Source of the DNA: Corallococcus coralloides DSM 2259
GTDB taxonomy: Bacteria > Myxococcota > Myxococcia > Myxococcales > Myxococcaceae
Direction of reading: 5' to 3'
NCBI RefSeq assembly: GCF_000255295.1
Contig: NC_017030.1
Location: 2,604,001-2,668,000 of the forward strand
Length of the DNA: 64,000 nucleotides
Of this stretch, positions 10,307-17,914 are shown in pieces. Below the pieces are notes generated by a model. The model had not been told where the DNA came from, searched no databases, and saw only the letters and a list, made by a program, of their open reading frames with translations. The position numbers and the translations under genes were made by a program. Every line of letters starts with the position of its first letter. Positions within the stretch are counted from its first letter, which is position 1.

Positions 10307-11137
10307 TCAGGCGTCGACGTACAGGTCGAGCGCCACGTCCGGGCCGCCGCCGTAGCGGCTGAAATCAGTGACTCCGGCCGCGCGCAGGACGTCCTCGTCG
10401 ATGAAGGTCTGTCCGGTGCACTCGCGCGGCGGGCGCTGGAGGAGGGCCACGGCCGCGTCCGCCATGATGTCCGGCGAGCGGGCCCGCTCCATCGACGCGT
10501 CCCCGCCGAGCAGGTTCTTCACGGCGGCGGTGGCGATGAGCGTGCGAGGCCAGAGCGTGTTCGCGCCAATGCCGGCCTCCGCCAGCTCCGCCGCCCAGCC
10601 GAGCGTGAGCAGCGTCATGCCGTACTTGGCCATCGTGTACGCGGGGTGCAGGCCCATCCAGTGGGGCGCCAGGTTCACCGGCGGGGACAGCGAAAGGATG
10701 TGCGCGTGGGTCGAGCGCCGCAGGTGCGGCAGCGCCGTGCGCGTGAGCAGGAACGTCCCGCGCAATTGAATCTGCTGCATCAGGTCGAAGCGCTTGAGCG
10801 GGAGCTCCTCGGTCTTGAGCGGAGCCAGGGCGCTCGCGTTGTTGACGCAGAAGTCGATGCCGCCGAAGCGCGCCACCGTTTCGTCCACGGCGCGCTGCAC
10901 GTCCGCTTCGTCCCGCACGTCGCCCACCACCGCGAGCGCCTTGCCGCCCGCGGCTTCAATCTCAGCCGCGGCCGTATGGACCGTGCCTGGCAGGCGCGGA
11001 TCCGGCGTGCCCGTCTTCGCCAGGAGCGCGACGTTGGCGCCCAGCCGTCCGGCCGCGACACCGATGGCCAGCCCGATGCCACGGCTTCCCCCGGACATCA
11101 GCAGCGTGCGTCCGGTGAGCGGGCCCGGACCGGCCAT
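10307..11137 (-). CDS. HSDL2-like short-chain dehydrogenase/reductase
   Basis: This 276-residue SDR has the cofactor motif GGSRGIGLAI near the N-terminus, the NNAS structural motif and the active-site Tyr-Lys pair in AYTMAKYGM. The block HILSLSPPVNLAPHW before the Tyr is characteristic of the HSDL2 (hydroxysteroid dehydrogenase-like 2) subfamily, which is associated with fatty-acid metabolism but has no settled substrate. The start at 11137 is eight bases beyond the stop of the TetR gene, so the two are translationally close. The frame continues open upstream across the TetR gene but that part is an antisense-type shadow. An NAD(P)H-dependent role in lipid catabolism is inferred from the operon. 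Confidence 0.88.
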   Translation of the reverse strand: MAGPGPLTGRTLLMSGGSRGIGLAIGVAAGRLGANVALLAKTGTPDPRLPGTVHTAAAEIEAAGGKALAVVGDVRDEADVQRAVDETVARFGGIDFCVNNASALAPLKTEELPLKRFDLMQQIQLRGTFLLTRTALPHLRRSTHAHILSLSPPVNLAPHWMGLHPAYTMAKYGMTLLTLGWAAELAEAGIGANTLWPRTLIATAAVKNLLGGDASMERARSPDIMADAAVALLQRPPRECTGQTFIDEDVLRAAGVTDFSRYGGGPDVALDLYVDA

Positions 11138-11145
11138 GGGCCCCG

Positions 11146-11808
11146 TCACTTCTGGGCCTTCGGCTTCGCCGGGGTGGCACGTCCGGGCGTCGCCGTCCGG
11201 GCGAGCTGGGGGAGCAGGTCGCGCACGATGAGCAGGAGCGATTCGCTCAGGAGCAGGTGCGTCTCCTCGCGGCTGAGCGTCCCGTCGCGGAGCCACTCGC
11301 GGATGGAGGACTTCACCAGTCCGCCGTAGGAGCGGATCATTGCCCGCTGCCGCGAATCGTTGCCGACCTCCGCCTTGAGCCCCAGGAACTCGAGCGTTCG
11401 CGACGCGGCCACGTCGTCCGCCTCGGCGATGATGCGCTCGACGTCCGGATCCGCGCCGATGCCGCCGCTCCCGATGACGGCCAGGTACGTCTTGCCGTGG
11501 GTCGCCACGGTGTCCAGGTACCACTCGACGCTGCGCTCCACGCGCTCTCGCAGGGTTCCGGTCATGGGGACGCTCTTTTCGATGCCGGGCATGAGCAGCA
11601 TTCGCTTCACGACCTTCAGGTAGAGATCCCGCTTCTGCCCGAAGTAGTGATTGAGGAGCCCCCGTGCGACGCCCGCCTCCCTGGCGATGTCGGTGGTGGA
11701 GACGTCCGCGTAGGGGCGCTCGCCGAACAGGCGCATGGCGCACTCGAGGATCTGCTGCCGGCGTTCGTCCGGTTCCAGCCGCTTCCAGCGGGGGGCCAGC
11801 GCGCTCAT
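11146..11808 (-). CDS. TetR-family transcriptional regulator of the lipid operon
   Basis: This 220-residue protein has an N-terminal helix-turn-helix of the TetR type (residues about 17-60: RRQQILECAMRLFGE...TTDIAREAGVARGLLNHYF) and a divergent C-terminal ligand domain. Its start overlaps the stop of the enoyl-CoA hydratase gene by four bases (ATGA). Being inside a fatty-acid operon it probably senses an acyl-CoA or fatty acid and represses its own operon and the divergent genes; a 17-bp palindrome at 12690-12706 is the candidate site. Ligand and targets are inferred, not shown. Confidence 0.9.
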   Translation of the reverse strand: MSALAPRWKRLEPDERRQQILECAMRLFGERPYADVSTTDIAREAGVARGLLNHYFGQKRDLYLKVVKRMLLMPGIEKSVPMTGTLRERVERSVEWYLDTVATHGKTYLAVIGSGGIGADPDVERIIAEADDVAASRTLEFLGLKAEVGNDSRQRAMIRSYGGLVKSSIREWLRDGTLSREETHLLLSESLLLIVRDLLPQLARTATPGRATPAKPKAQK

Positions 11809-12647
11809 CGGCGGGCCTCCTGCCAGGGGAGGAACGTGGGTAGGTCCTGGGTCACCGTCCGGGAGAACCGCGCGGGTCGCTTCTGCATGAAGGCCATGAC
11901 GCCTTCTAGCGCGTCCGCGCTCTCTCCGAGGCTCGCGATGAGCTGGCTGTCCAGGGCGAACGCGGGCTCCGGCGAGGGGAGGGCGCTCATCCGGTAGAGC
12001 GCCTGACGGATGACGGCCACGGACACCGGCGCGGTCGAATCCACCAGCTCCCTGGCGAGTGCTTGCGCGGCGTCGGCCAGGGCCTCGGGTTCATGGAGGG
12101 ATTGGACGAGCCCCGCGCCGAGCGCCTCCTCCGCCGGCACGAGCCGGCCACTCACCATCCAGTCCATTGCGCGGCCCAGGCCCACCAGCCGGGGCAGGAA
12201 CCAGCAGGAGCCCGCTTCCGGGTAGATGCCTCGCCGGCTGAAGACAAATCCGAAACGGCTGTTCCTGGCCGCGAGCCGGAAGTCCGCGGGGAGGATCATC
12301 GTGGAGCCCACGCCCACTGCCGCGCCCTGGATGGCGGCGATGACTGGCTTTCTCAACATGAACAGCTGGCGCGCGACACGCGTCGCCGGTTCGACCCAGG
12401 CACCGCCGGGGATGTCTGTGTTCGTGACCTCCAGGGACTGGCCGCTGAGGTCCGCCCCCACGCAGAAGTCCTTGCCGGCCCCCGACAGGATGACCACCCG
12501 CACCGCTTCGTCCGCGTCCGCAGCGGCGAGCGCGGCCGCCAGCTCGTCCGCCATGAGCACGGTGAAGCCATTGCGCGCTTCAGGCCGGTGCAGTTCCACA
12601 TTGGCGACCCGGTCCGCATAGGAAACGCGGATGTGTTGGTAGCTCAT
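11805..12647 (-). CDS. Enoyl-CoA hydratase/isomerase family protein
   Basis: This 280-residue crotonase-fold protein has the oxyanion-hole segments GAGKDFCVGADLSG and IQGAAVGVGSTMILPADFRL, and a Glu in the GIYPEAGSCWFLPRLVG block where the family has a catalytic acid. It hydrates or isomerises enoyl-CoA. AGGA lies upstream of the ATG. It is the first gene of the minus-strand operon, with the divergent SDR gene 133 bases away. Confidence 0.9.
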   Translation of the reverse strand: MSYQHIRVSYADRVANVELHRPEARNGFTVLMADELAAALAAADADEAVRVVILSGAGKDFCVGADLSGQSLEVTNTDIPGGAWVEPATRVARQLFMLRKPVIAAIQGAAVGVGSTMILPADFRLAARNSRFGFVFSRRGIYPEAGSCWFLPRLVGLGRAMDWMVSGRLVPAEEALGAGLVQSLHEPEALADAAQALARELVDSTAPVSVAVIRQALYRMSALPSPEPAFALDSQLIASLGESADALEGVMAFMQKRPARFSRTVTQDLPTFLPWQEARR

Positions 12648-12689
12648 GGTTGGAAATCCTGGCTCATGTGATGGGTATAGTGGAGACTT

Positions 12690-12706
12690 GTTGGCGCGGC
12701 GTCAAC
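12690..12706. promoter_or_regulatory. Candidate TetR operator in the divergent promoter region
   Basis: The 17-bp sequence GTTGGCGCGGCGTCAAC is an inverted repeat with 8-bp arms around a central G and one mismatched pair. It lies mid-way in the 133-bp region between the enoyl-CoA hydratase operon and the divergent SDR operon. On the minus strand it contains TTGACG, which could be a -35 box. The length and position suit a TetR dimer site. Binding is inferred. Confidence 0.5.
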
Positions 12707-12780
12707 AGCAAGAATCGCCAGACAACACCCGGGATTTTTCGACGGTTTGCGTCATCGATTGCCTGCCCTGGAGCCCGTTC

Positions 12781-13554
12781 ATGAGTGTGGATGCGTTTGG
12801 TCTGGAGGGACGCCGTGCGCTGGTGACGGGCGCCTCTGGAGGATTGGGTTTGCACTTCGCGGAGGTGCTGGCCCGGGCGGGCGCGGAGGTGGTGTTGGCG
12901 GCGCGGCGCGCGGACCGGCTGGCCGCGGAGGTGGAGCGGCTGCGGGAGCTGGGGCTGCGCGCCCACGCGGTGTCCATGGACGTGACGCTCGCGGCATCCG
13001 TGCAGGCGGGCGTGGCCGAGGCGGAGGCGCTGGCGGGCGGGGTGCTGGATGTGCTCGTCAACAACGCGGGCGTGTCCGGCGAGGGCTTCTTCCTCCAGGT
13101 GGAGGAGGCGGACTGGGACACGGTCATCGATACGAACCTCAAGGGGTCGTATCTCGTGTCGAGGACCGTGGCGCGGCGGCTGGTGGAGCAGGGCTCTCCG
13201 GGCAGCATCATCCACATCGCATCCATCCTGGGGCTGCGGGTGGCCGGTGGCGTGGCTCCGTATGGTGCCTCCAAGGCCGGGTTGATCCACCTCACCAAGG
13301 CCATGGCGTTGGAGCTGGCGCGGCACCGGATCCGCGTGAACGCGCTGGCTCCCGGCTACATCGAGACGGACTTCAACCGGACCTTCTTCGCGAAGGACGC
13401 GGGACAGAAGCTGCTCGCTCGCATTCCCTTCCGGCGGCTGGGCCACATGCGGGAGCTCGATGGGCCGCTGCTGCTGCTGGCTTCGGAGGCCGGCAGTTAC
13501 ATGAGCGGTTCGGTCATTGAAGTGGATGGTGGCCACCTCTGCTCGACCCTGTAG
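12781..13554 (+). CDS. SDR-family oxidoreductase, LvaD-like
   Basis: This 257-residue SDR has the cofactor motif TGASGGLGLHF at residues 16-26, NNAGVSG, the catalytic Ser in IIHIASILG and YGASKAGLIHLTK with the Tyr-Lys pair. The C-terminus SGSVIEVDGGHLCSTL is classical FabG-like. The start 12781 has TGGAG upstream. It is followed after 16 bases by an acyl-CoA dehydrogenase, then a phosphotransferase and a small protein, the same company that LvaD keeps in the Pseudomonas levulinate operon. There LvaD is the ketone/hydroxyl oxidoreductase of the pathway. A general 3-oxoacyl reductase is the alternative. Confidence 0.85.
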   Translation: MSVDAFGLEGRRALVTGASGGLGLHFAEVLARAGAEVVLAARRADRLAAEVERLRELGLRAHAVSMDVTLAASVQAGVAEAEALAGGVLDVLVNNAGVSGEGFFLQVEEADWDTVIDTNLKGSYLVSRTVARRLVEQGSPGSIIHIASILGLRVAGGVAPYGASKAGLIHLTKAMALELARHRIRVNALAPGYIETDFNRTFFAKDAGQKLLARIPFRRLGHMRELDGPLLLLASEAGSYMSGSVIEVDGGHLCSTL

Positions 13555-13570
13555 TTCCCAGGAGCCCCAG

Positions 13571-14773
13571 ATGGACTTCTCTCTTTCCCCTGAAATCGAA
13601 GCGTACCGGCTGCGCGTGCGTGAGTTCGTGGCCACGCATGTGCTGCCGCTGGAGAAGCAGCCGGACGCGTTCGACGCGCACGAGAACCTCCGTGAGGAGA
13701 TGGTGGCTCGGGTGCGCGAGCTGGCCCGCGCGCAGGGGCTCTGGGCCTTCCAGATGCCGAAGGCGCGCGGAGGGCAGGGCCTGGGCGTGGTGGGCATGGC
13801 GGCCTGTTACGAGGAGGCCGCCCGTTCGCCCTTCGGGCCCGTGATGTTCAACGCCGCGCCTCCGGATGACGGCAACATGATCGTCCTGGAGAAGGTGCTC
13901 GCGACGGAGGCGCTCAAGCAGCGCTGGTTGCAGCCCATCATCGACGGCAAGGTGCGCTCCGCCTTCGCGATGACGGAGCCAGACGGCTGCGGCTCCGACC
14001 CGTCCCTCACCTATACGCGGGCGGAGAAGCAGGGCGGCGAATGGGTGCTCACGGGCCGCAAGTGGTTCATCACCGGGGCCCAGGGCGCGCAGCACTTCAT
14101 CGTGGTGGCGCGCACCTCCGACGACGAGCGCAAGGGGCTCACTGCCTTCCTCTTCGACGCCAGCCAGCCTGGATGGCGCATCGAGCGACGCATCCCCATC
14201 ATGGGCCCCGAGGAGCACGGCGGGCATTGCGAGCTCGTCTTCGAAGGGCTGCGCATCCCGGACGAGCATCGGCTGCTGGGCGTGGGTGATGGCCTCAAGG
14301 TGACGCAGATCCGCCTGGGCACGGCGCGTCTCACGCACTGCATGCGCTGGCTGGGATTGGCGAAGCGGTGCCTGGAGGAGGCGGGCGGCTACGTCTCGCG
14401 GCGGATGAGCTTCGGGGAGACCCTTGCTCAGCACGAGGGCGTGCAGTGGATGCTGGGCGATGCGGCCAAGGACATCCACATCGGGCGGCTGCTGACCATG
14501 AGCGCCGCCTGGAAGCTGGACCAGGGGGACTTCGCGCGCACGGACATCTCCATCGCGAAGATCCACGTGGCGGATGCGCTGCACAAGGCCGCGGACACGG
14601 CCATCCAGTTGATGGGCGCCCGGGGCTACTCCAAGGACACGCTCGTTGAATGGATCTACCGGTACGCGCGCCAGGCGCGACTGGTGGATGGGGCCAGCGA
14701 AATCCACAAGATGGTGCTGTCGCGTGCGTACCTGGCGGAGGGCGCGGACTTCTTCCGGTGGGGAGTGGGGTGA
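13571..14773 (+). CDS. Acyl-CoA dehydrogenase, ACAD10/11- or LvaC-like
   Basis: This 400-residue protein has the blocks AMTEPDGCGSDPSLTYTRA and GRKWFITGAQGAQHFIVVA, and ends with QLMGARGYSKDTLVEWIYRYARQARLVDGASEIHKMVLSR. The Arg-rich late segment and the missing canonical Glu placement resemble the ACAD10/ACAD11 branch, which works on phosphorylated 4-hydroxyacyl-CoA rather than doing simple dehydrogenation. The ATG (13571) has GGAG upstream. It is two bases from the phosphotransferase gene. In mammals the two activities are fused in one protein; here they are separate neighbours. The exact reaction is inferred from that context. Confidence 0.85.
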   Translation: MDFSLSPEIEAYRLRVREFVATHVLPLEKQPDAFDAHENLREEMVARVRELARAQGLWAFQMPKARGGQGLGVVGMAACYEEAARSPFGPVMFNAAPPDDGNMIVLEKVLATEALKQRWLQPIIDGKVRSAFAMTEPDGCGSDPSLTYTRAEKQGGEWVLTGRKWFITGAQGAQHFIVVARTSDDERKGLTAFLFDASQPGWRIERRIPIMGPEEHGGHCELVFEGLRIPDEHRLLGVGDGLKVTQIRLGTARLTHCMRWLGLAKRCLEEAGGYVSRRMSFGETLAQHEGVQWMLGDAAKDIHIGRLLTMSAAWKLDQGDFARTDISIAKIHVADALHKAADTAIQLMGARGYSKDTLVEWIYRYARQARLVDGASEIHKMVLSRAYLAEGADFFRWGVG

Positions 14774-14775
14774 CG

Positions 14776-15792
14776 ATGCGCGAGGAACACAAGCACGCGC
14801 TGGAGTCCTTCCTGGCAACGAAGGCGGAGGCCCGCGAGGTGCGGCTCATTGATGCGCGACTGCTCTCCGGGGGCGCCATCCAGGAGAACTGGCTGCTGAC
14901 GGCGGCGGTGAGCGGAGGGCCGCATGATGGCGTGCTGGAGTGCGTGCTGCGCTCCGATGCGGCGTCGGGCGTCTCCGTGTCGCACGGCCGGGCCCAGGAG
15001 TTCGCGCTGCTGAAAGAGGCCTTCCGCGCGGGCGTGACGGTGCCGGAGCCGCTGTGGCTGGGAGACAGCTCCGTGCTCGGGCGCGCGTTCTTCGTGATGC
15101 GCAAGGCGCGCGGGACCGCCGCCGGCCATCGCATCGTGAAGGACCTGGGGCTGGGCGGAGACCGCGAGGCGCTGACCGAACGGCTGGGAGAGGAGCTGGC
15201 GCGGCTGCATGCCATCCGTCCTCCCGTGGAGGCCCTGTCCTTCCTTCCGGTGCCGGCGCTGTCGCCCGCGCTGCGGGGGGTGAAGGAGTTCCAATCCTTC
15301 CTGGCCGGCCACCACACGGCGTTCCCCGCGCTGGAGTGGGGGATCCGCTGGCTGGAGCGGCATGCGCCCAGGACGCCGGAGCTGGTGCTGACGCACCGGG
15401 ATTTCCGCACGGGCAATTACATGCTGGACGAAGCCGGGCTCACGGCCGTGCTGGATTGGGAGTTCGCGGCGTGGTCGGACCCGCTGGAGGACATCGGGTG
15501 GTTCTGCGCGCGGTGCTGGCGCTTCGGCCAGTTCGACAAGGAGGCGGGAGGCATCGGCTCCCGTGAGGCGCTGGCGCGAGGCTATGCGCGCGTGAGCGGA
15601 CGCCAGCTGGATTGGGCGTCGGTGCGTTACTGGGAGGTCTTCGCCCACGCGCGTTGGGCTGTGATTGCCGTGCAGCAGGGGGAGCGCCATGTGTCCGGCC
15701 GCGAGCCTTCGCTGGAGCTGGCGCTGACGGCGCATGTGGTGCCGGAACTGGAGCTGGAACTTCTTTCGATGACGGGAGGACGGAATGCGTGA
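14776..15792 (+). CDS. APH-type phosphotransferase, LvaA-like (hydroxyacyl-CoA kinase candidate)
   Basis: This 338-residue aminoglycoside-phosphotransferase-fold kinase has the catalytic loop HRDFRTGNYM and the metal-binding Asp in LDWEFAAWSDPLEDIGW. The N-lobe RLLSGGAIQENWLL resembles the glycine-poor nucleotide loop of the ACAD10/11 kinase domain. Kinases of this group next to acyl-CoA dehydrogenases phosphorylate the 4-hydroxyl of hydroxyacyl-CoA. The start at 14776 lies two bases behind the previous stop, and its 3' end overlaps the next gene by eight bases, so all are tightly coupled. Antibiotic phosphorylation is unlikely in this context. Confidence 0.85.
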   Translation: MREEHKHALESFLATKAEAREVRLIDARLLSGGAIQENWLLTAAVSGGPHDGVLECVLRSDAASGVSVSHGRAQEFALLKEAFRAGVTVPEPLWLGDSSVLGRAFFVMRKARGTAAGHRIVKDLGLGGDREALTERLGEELARLHAIRPPVEALSFLPVPALSPALRGVKEFQSFLAGHHTAFPALEWGIRWLERHAPRTPELVLTHRDFRTGNYMLDEAGLTAVLDWEFAAWSDPLEDIGWFCARCWRFGQFDKEAGGIGSREALARGYARVSGRQLDWASVRYWEVFAHARWAVIAVQQGERHVSGREPSLELALTAHVVPELELELLSMTGGRNA

Positions 15793-16150
15793 ACAGCCGG
15801 ACGGGGCCGCGCTGCTGGCGATTGCCCGCGAGGTGCTGCTCCGGGAGCTGCTGCCTGGATTGCCGGAGGACAAGGTCTACGCGGCGCGGATGATCGCCAA
15901 CGCGATGGGCATCGCGGAGCGGCAACTCCGCGCGGGTGAGGGGCCAGCGCAGGAGGAACGCGGGGCGCTGGTGGCCCTGCTCCAGCGCGAAGGGGAGCTC
16001 GCGGAGCTGAACCGCGAGCTGGCGGCGCGGATCCGTCAGGGTGCTTTCGACGGGAACCGCGAAGCCTGGTCTTTGCTGTGGGACTCCACCATCCAGCGGG
16101 TGCGGGAGAGCGCACCGAAGGCCCTGCCTGCTTCCGACCGGATGGGGTAG
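15785..16150 (+). CDS. Small DUF6285-like protein, LvaB-like partner
   Basis: This 121-residue protein is mostly helical by composition and has no signal peptide or membrane segment. Small proteins of this kind, which I recall as DUF6285, commonly follow APH-type phosphotransferases next to acyl-CoA dehydrogenases; LvaB of Pseudomonas is the small protein that must accompany the LvaA kinase. It overlaps the kinase gene by eight bases, consistent with a complex of equal subunits. The family name is from memory and unverified. Confidence 0.75.
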   Translation: MREQPDGAALLAIAREVLLRELLPGLPEDKVYAARMIANAMGIAERQLRAGEGPAQEERGALVALLQREGELAELNRELAARIRQGAFDGNREAWSLLWDSTIQRVRESAPKALPASDRMG

Positions 16151-16160
16151 AGGTCGGGCC

Positions 16161-17786
16161 ATGAAGAAGAAGGCGTCCCCGTCTCCCGCCCGCGACCTGC
16201 CGTTCGAAATCCTCACCTGGTCCCAGGTTCGCGACGAGGTGAAGGCCCCTGGCAATCGCGAGGATGACTGGGACCGCGTGCTCGTCCTCACCGGGAATGT
16301 CGTCATGCCCTACGACCTGGGGCTGGACTTCCACCAGGGAATCTTCGCGCAGGACGACGAGGATGCGCCTCCGTTCACCGGCCTCATCGTGCGAGGCGAC
16401 CTCACCGTCGAAGGCTGCGTGCTCAACTGGGAGAACGACTTCGGGCCGTTCCTCCAGGTGCACGGCAACCTCGTCGCGAAGCGCATCGCCATCGGCGGTG
16501 CCCGGCTTCACGTCTCCGGCGATGTGACGACCGAAGACCTGGTGGCGGTCTACAACCACGGCAGCGTCTCCGTGGGAGGCAACCTCAAGGCCCGCACCCT
16601 TGCCTCGCATTACTCCTTCAACGTGGCGGGCGCTGTCGATGCGCACCGCTACCTGGGCCAGGACTCGAAGGTGTTCGCGGTGGCCGGCGGGGTGGAGGAC
16701 GTGAAGGACCCCTACGAAGGGAAGGGCGTCTTCGTCCCGGCGGTGGTGAGGGACGGCCGCGTCGATCTGGAGAAGGTGCGGGCCCGGCTGGCGGCGGGCA
16801 AGCCCGTCGCTCGCGACGCGTTCACCAGCATCCGGGAGGCGTTCCGTCAGCTCGTCGCGAAGAAGATCGCGGAGCCCGACAAGGTCAAGAGCCTCACGCT
16901 GGAGGACAAGGGGCTCACGTCCCTGCCGGAGGAGCTCTTCCTGTTCCGCAAGCTGGAGAAGCTCAACCTCCGGCGCAACAACCTCCGCGTGCTCCCGGAG
17001 GAGCTGGGGCAGCTCACGGAGCTGCGCGAGCTGGACCTGCGGAGCAATGGCCTGTTGGAGCTGCCGGAGTCCATCGGCGAGCTCAAGAAGCTGCGGGTCC
17101 TGGACCTGGAAGCCAACTGCCTCTGGCGGCTGCCGGAGTCACTGGCCGGATGCGTCGAGCTGCGGCGGGTGAATCTGATCAACAACCCCCACGCCTACGT
17201 CCGGCGGGCCTTCGGGAGCTGGAAGCAGGTCCAGCTCATGTTCGACTTCCCGGAGGTCCTCACGCGGTTGCCGAAGCTGGAGGTGCTCACCTTCGAGGGA
17301 ACGCCGCTGCGCACGCTGCCGACGCGGCGCTTCGACAGCACGGCCTTGAGCAAGGCCACGGTCCTCAGGTCGCTGGTGACGCAGGTGGATCCGGAGCTGC
17401 ACGCCCAGCTCCAGGTGGACGTGGAGCGCAGCCGCGAGAAGGCGGCGGCCTATATCGGCTACTGGTTCAAGCCGGAGACCGTGAGCCTGGAGTCCTTCTA
17501 CGACGCGAAGACGGACCGCTACGACTTCGCGGAGCTCCTCGCGCTGCTGGCGCTGCTCTTGCGCATCAACATCCCCACGGCGGCTCCCTACGAAGAGGCG
17601 CTGGCGAAGTTCCGGGGGCAGAGCCAGGGGATCGCCCGGTACCTGGACTGGGACGGCGACAAGCCCCGGCACGTCCACGCGCTCTTCGGAGCGCTGCGCG
17701 ACGCGCTGGGGCCGCTGGGCGAGCCGTATCCCGGCGACGCGCTCATCGCGGGCCTGCGGGACGTCTTCGCGGCCCACGCTGGCTGA
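16161..17786 (+). CDS. Leucine-rich repeat protein with N-terminal polymer-forming-like region
   Basis: This 541-residue protein has no signal peptide. Residues about 60-180 have a repeating beta pattern (LIVRGDLTVEGCVLNW, LQVHGNLVAKRIAIGG, LHVSGDVTTEDLVAV, VSVGGNLKARTLAS) that looks like a right-handed beta-helix of the bactofilin/polymer-forming kind. Residues about 245-370 have five or so leucine-rich repeats of the form L.SLPEELF.FRKLEKLNLRRNNL. The C-terminal third is unassigned. It begins 10 bases after the DUF6285-like gene, with only GGTCGGGCC upstream of the ATG. The function is unknown; a cytoplasmic scaffold or interaction role is plausible. Confidence 0.75.
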   Translation: MKKKASPSPARDLPFEILTWSQVRDEVKAPGNREDDWDRVLVLTGNVVMPYDLGLDFHQGIFAQDDEDAPPFTGLIVRGDLTVEGCVLNWENDFGPFLQVHGNLVAKRIAIGGARLHVSGDVTTEDLVAVYNHGSVSVGGNLKARTLASHYSFNVAGAVDAHRYLGQDSKVFAVAGGVEDVKDPYEGKGVFVPAVVRDGRVDLEKVRARLAAGKPVARDAFTSIREAFRQLVAKKIAEPDKVKSLTLEDKGLTSLPEELFLFRKLEKLNLRRNNLRVLPEELGQLTELRELDLRSNGLLELPESIGELKKLRVLDLEANCLWRLPESLAGCVELRRVNLINNPHAYVRRAFGSWKQVQLMFDFPEVLTRLPKLEVLTFEGTPLRTLPTRRFDSTALSKATVLRSLVTQVDPELHAQLQVDVERSREKAAAYIGYWFKPETVSLESFYDAKTDRYDFAELLALLALLLRINIPTAAPYEEALAKFRGQSQGIARYLDWDGDKPRHVHALFGALRDALGPLGEPYPGDALIAGLRDVFAAHAG

Positions 17787-17914
17787 AAGCCCCCTGGTGA
17801 CTCGGGACATCAGCTGGTGAATGGCGTCATCGCGATGGGCGGGGAGTGCTCGGCCCAAGTGATTGATTTCACGGAGTCCGGGGGCTGGCATGCGTCCTGC
17901 TCTTGGGTCCCGGC

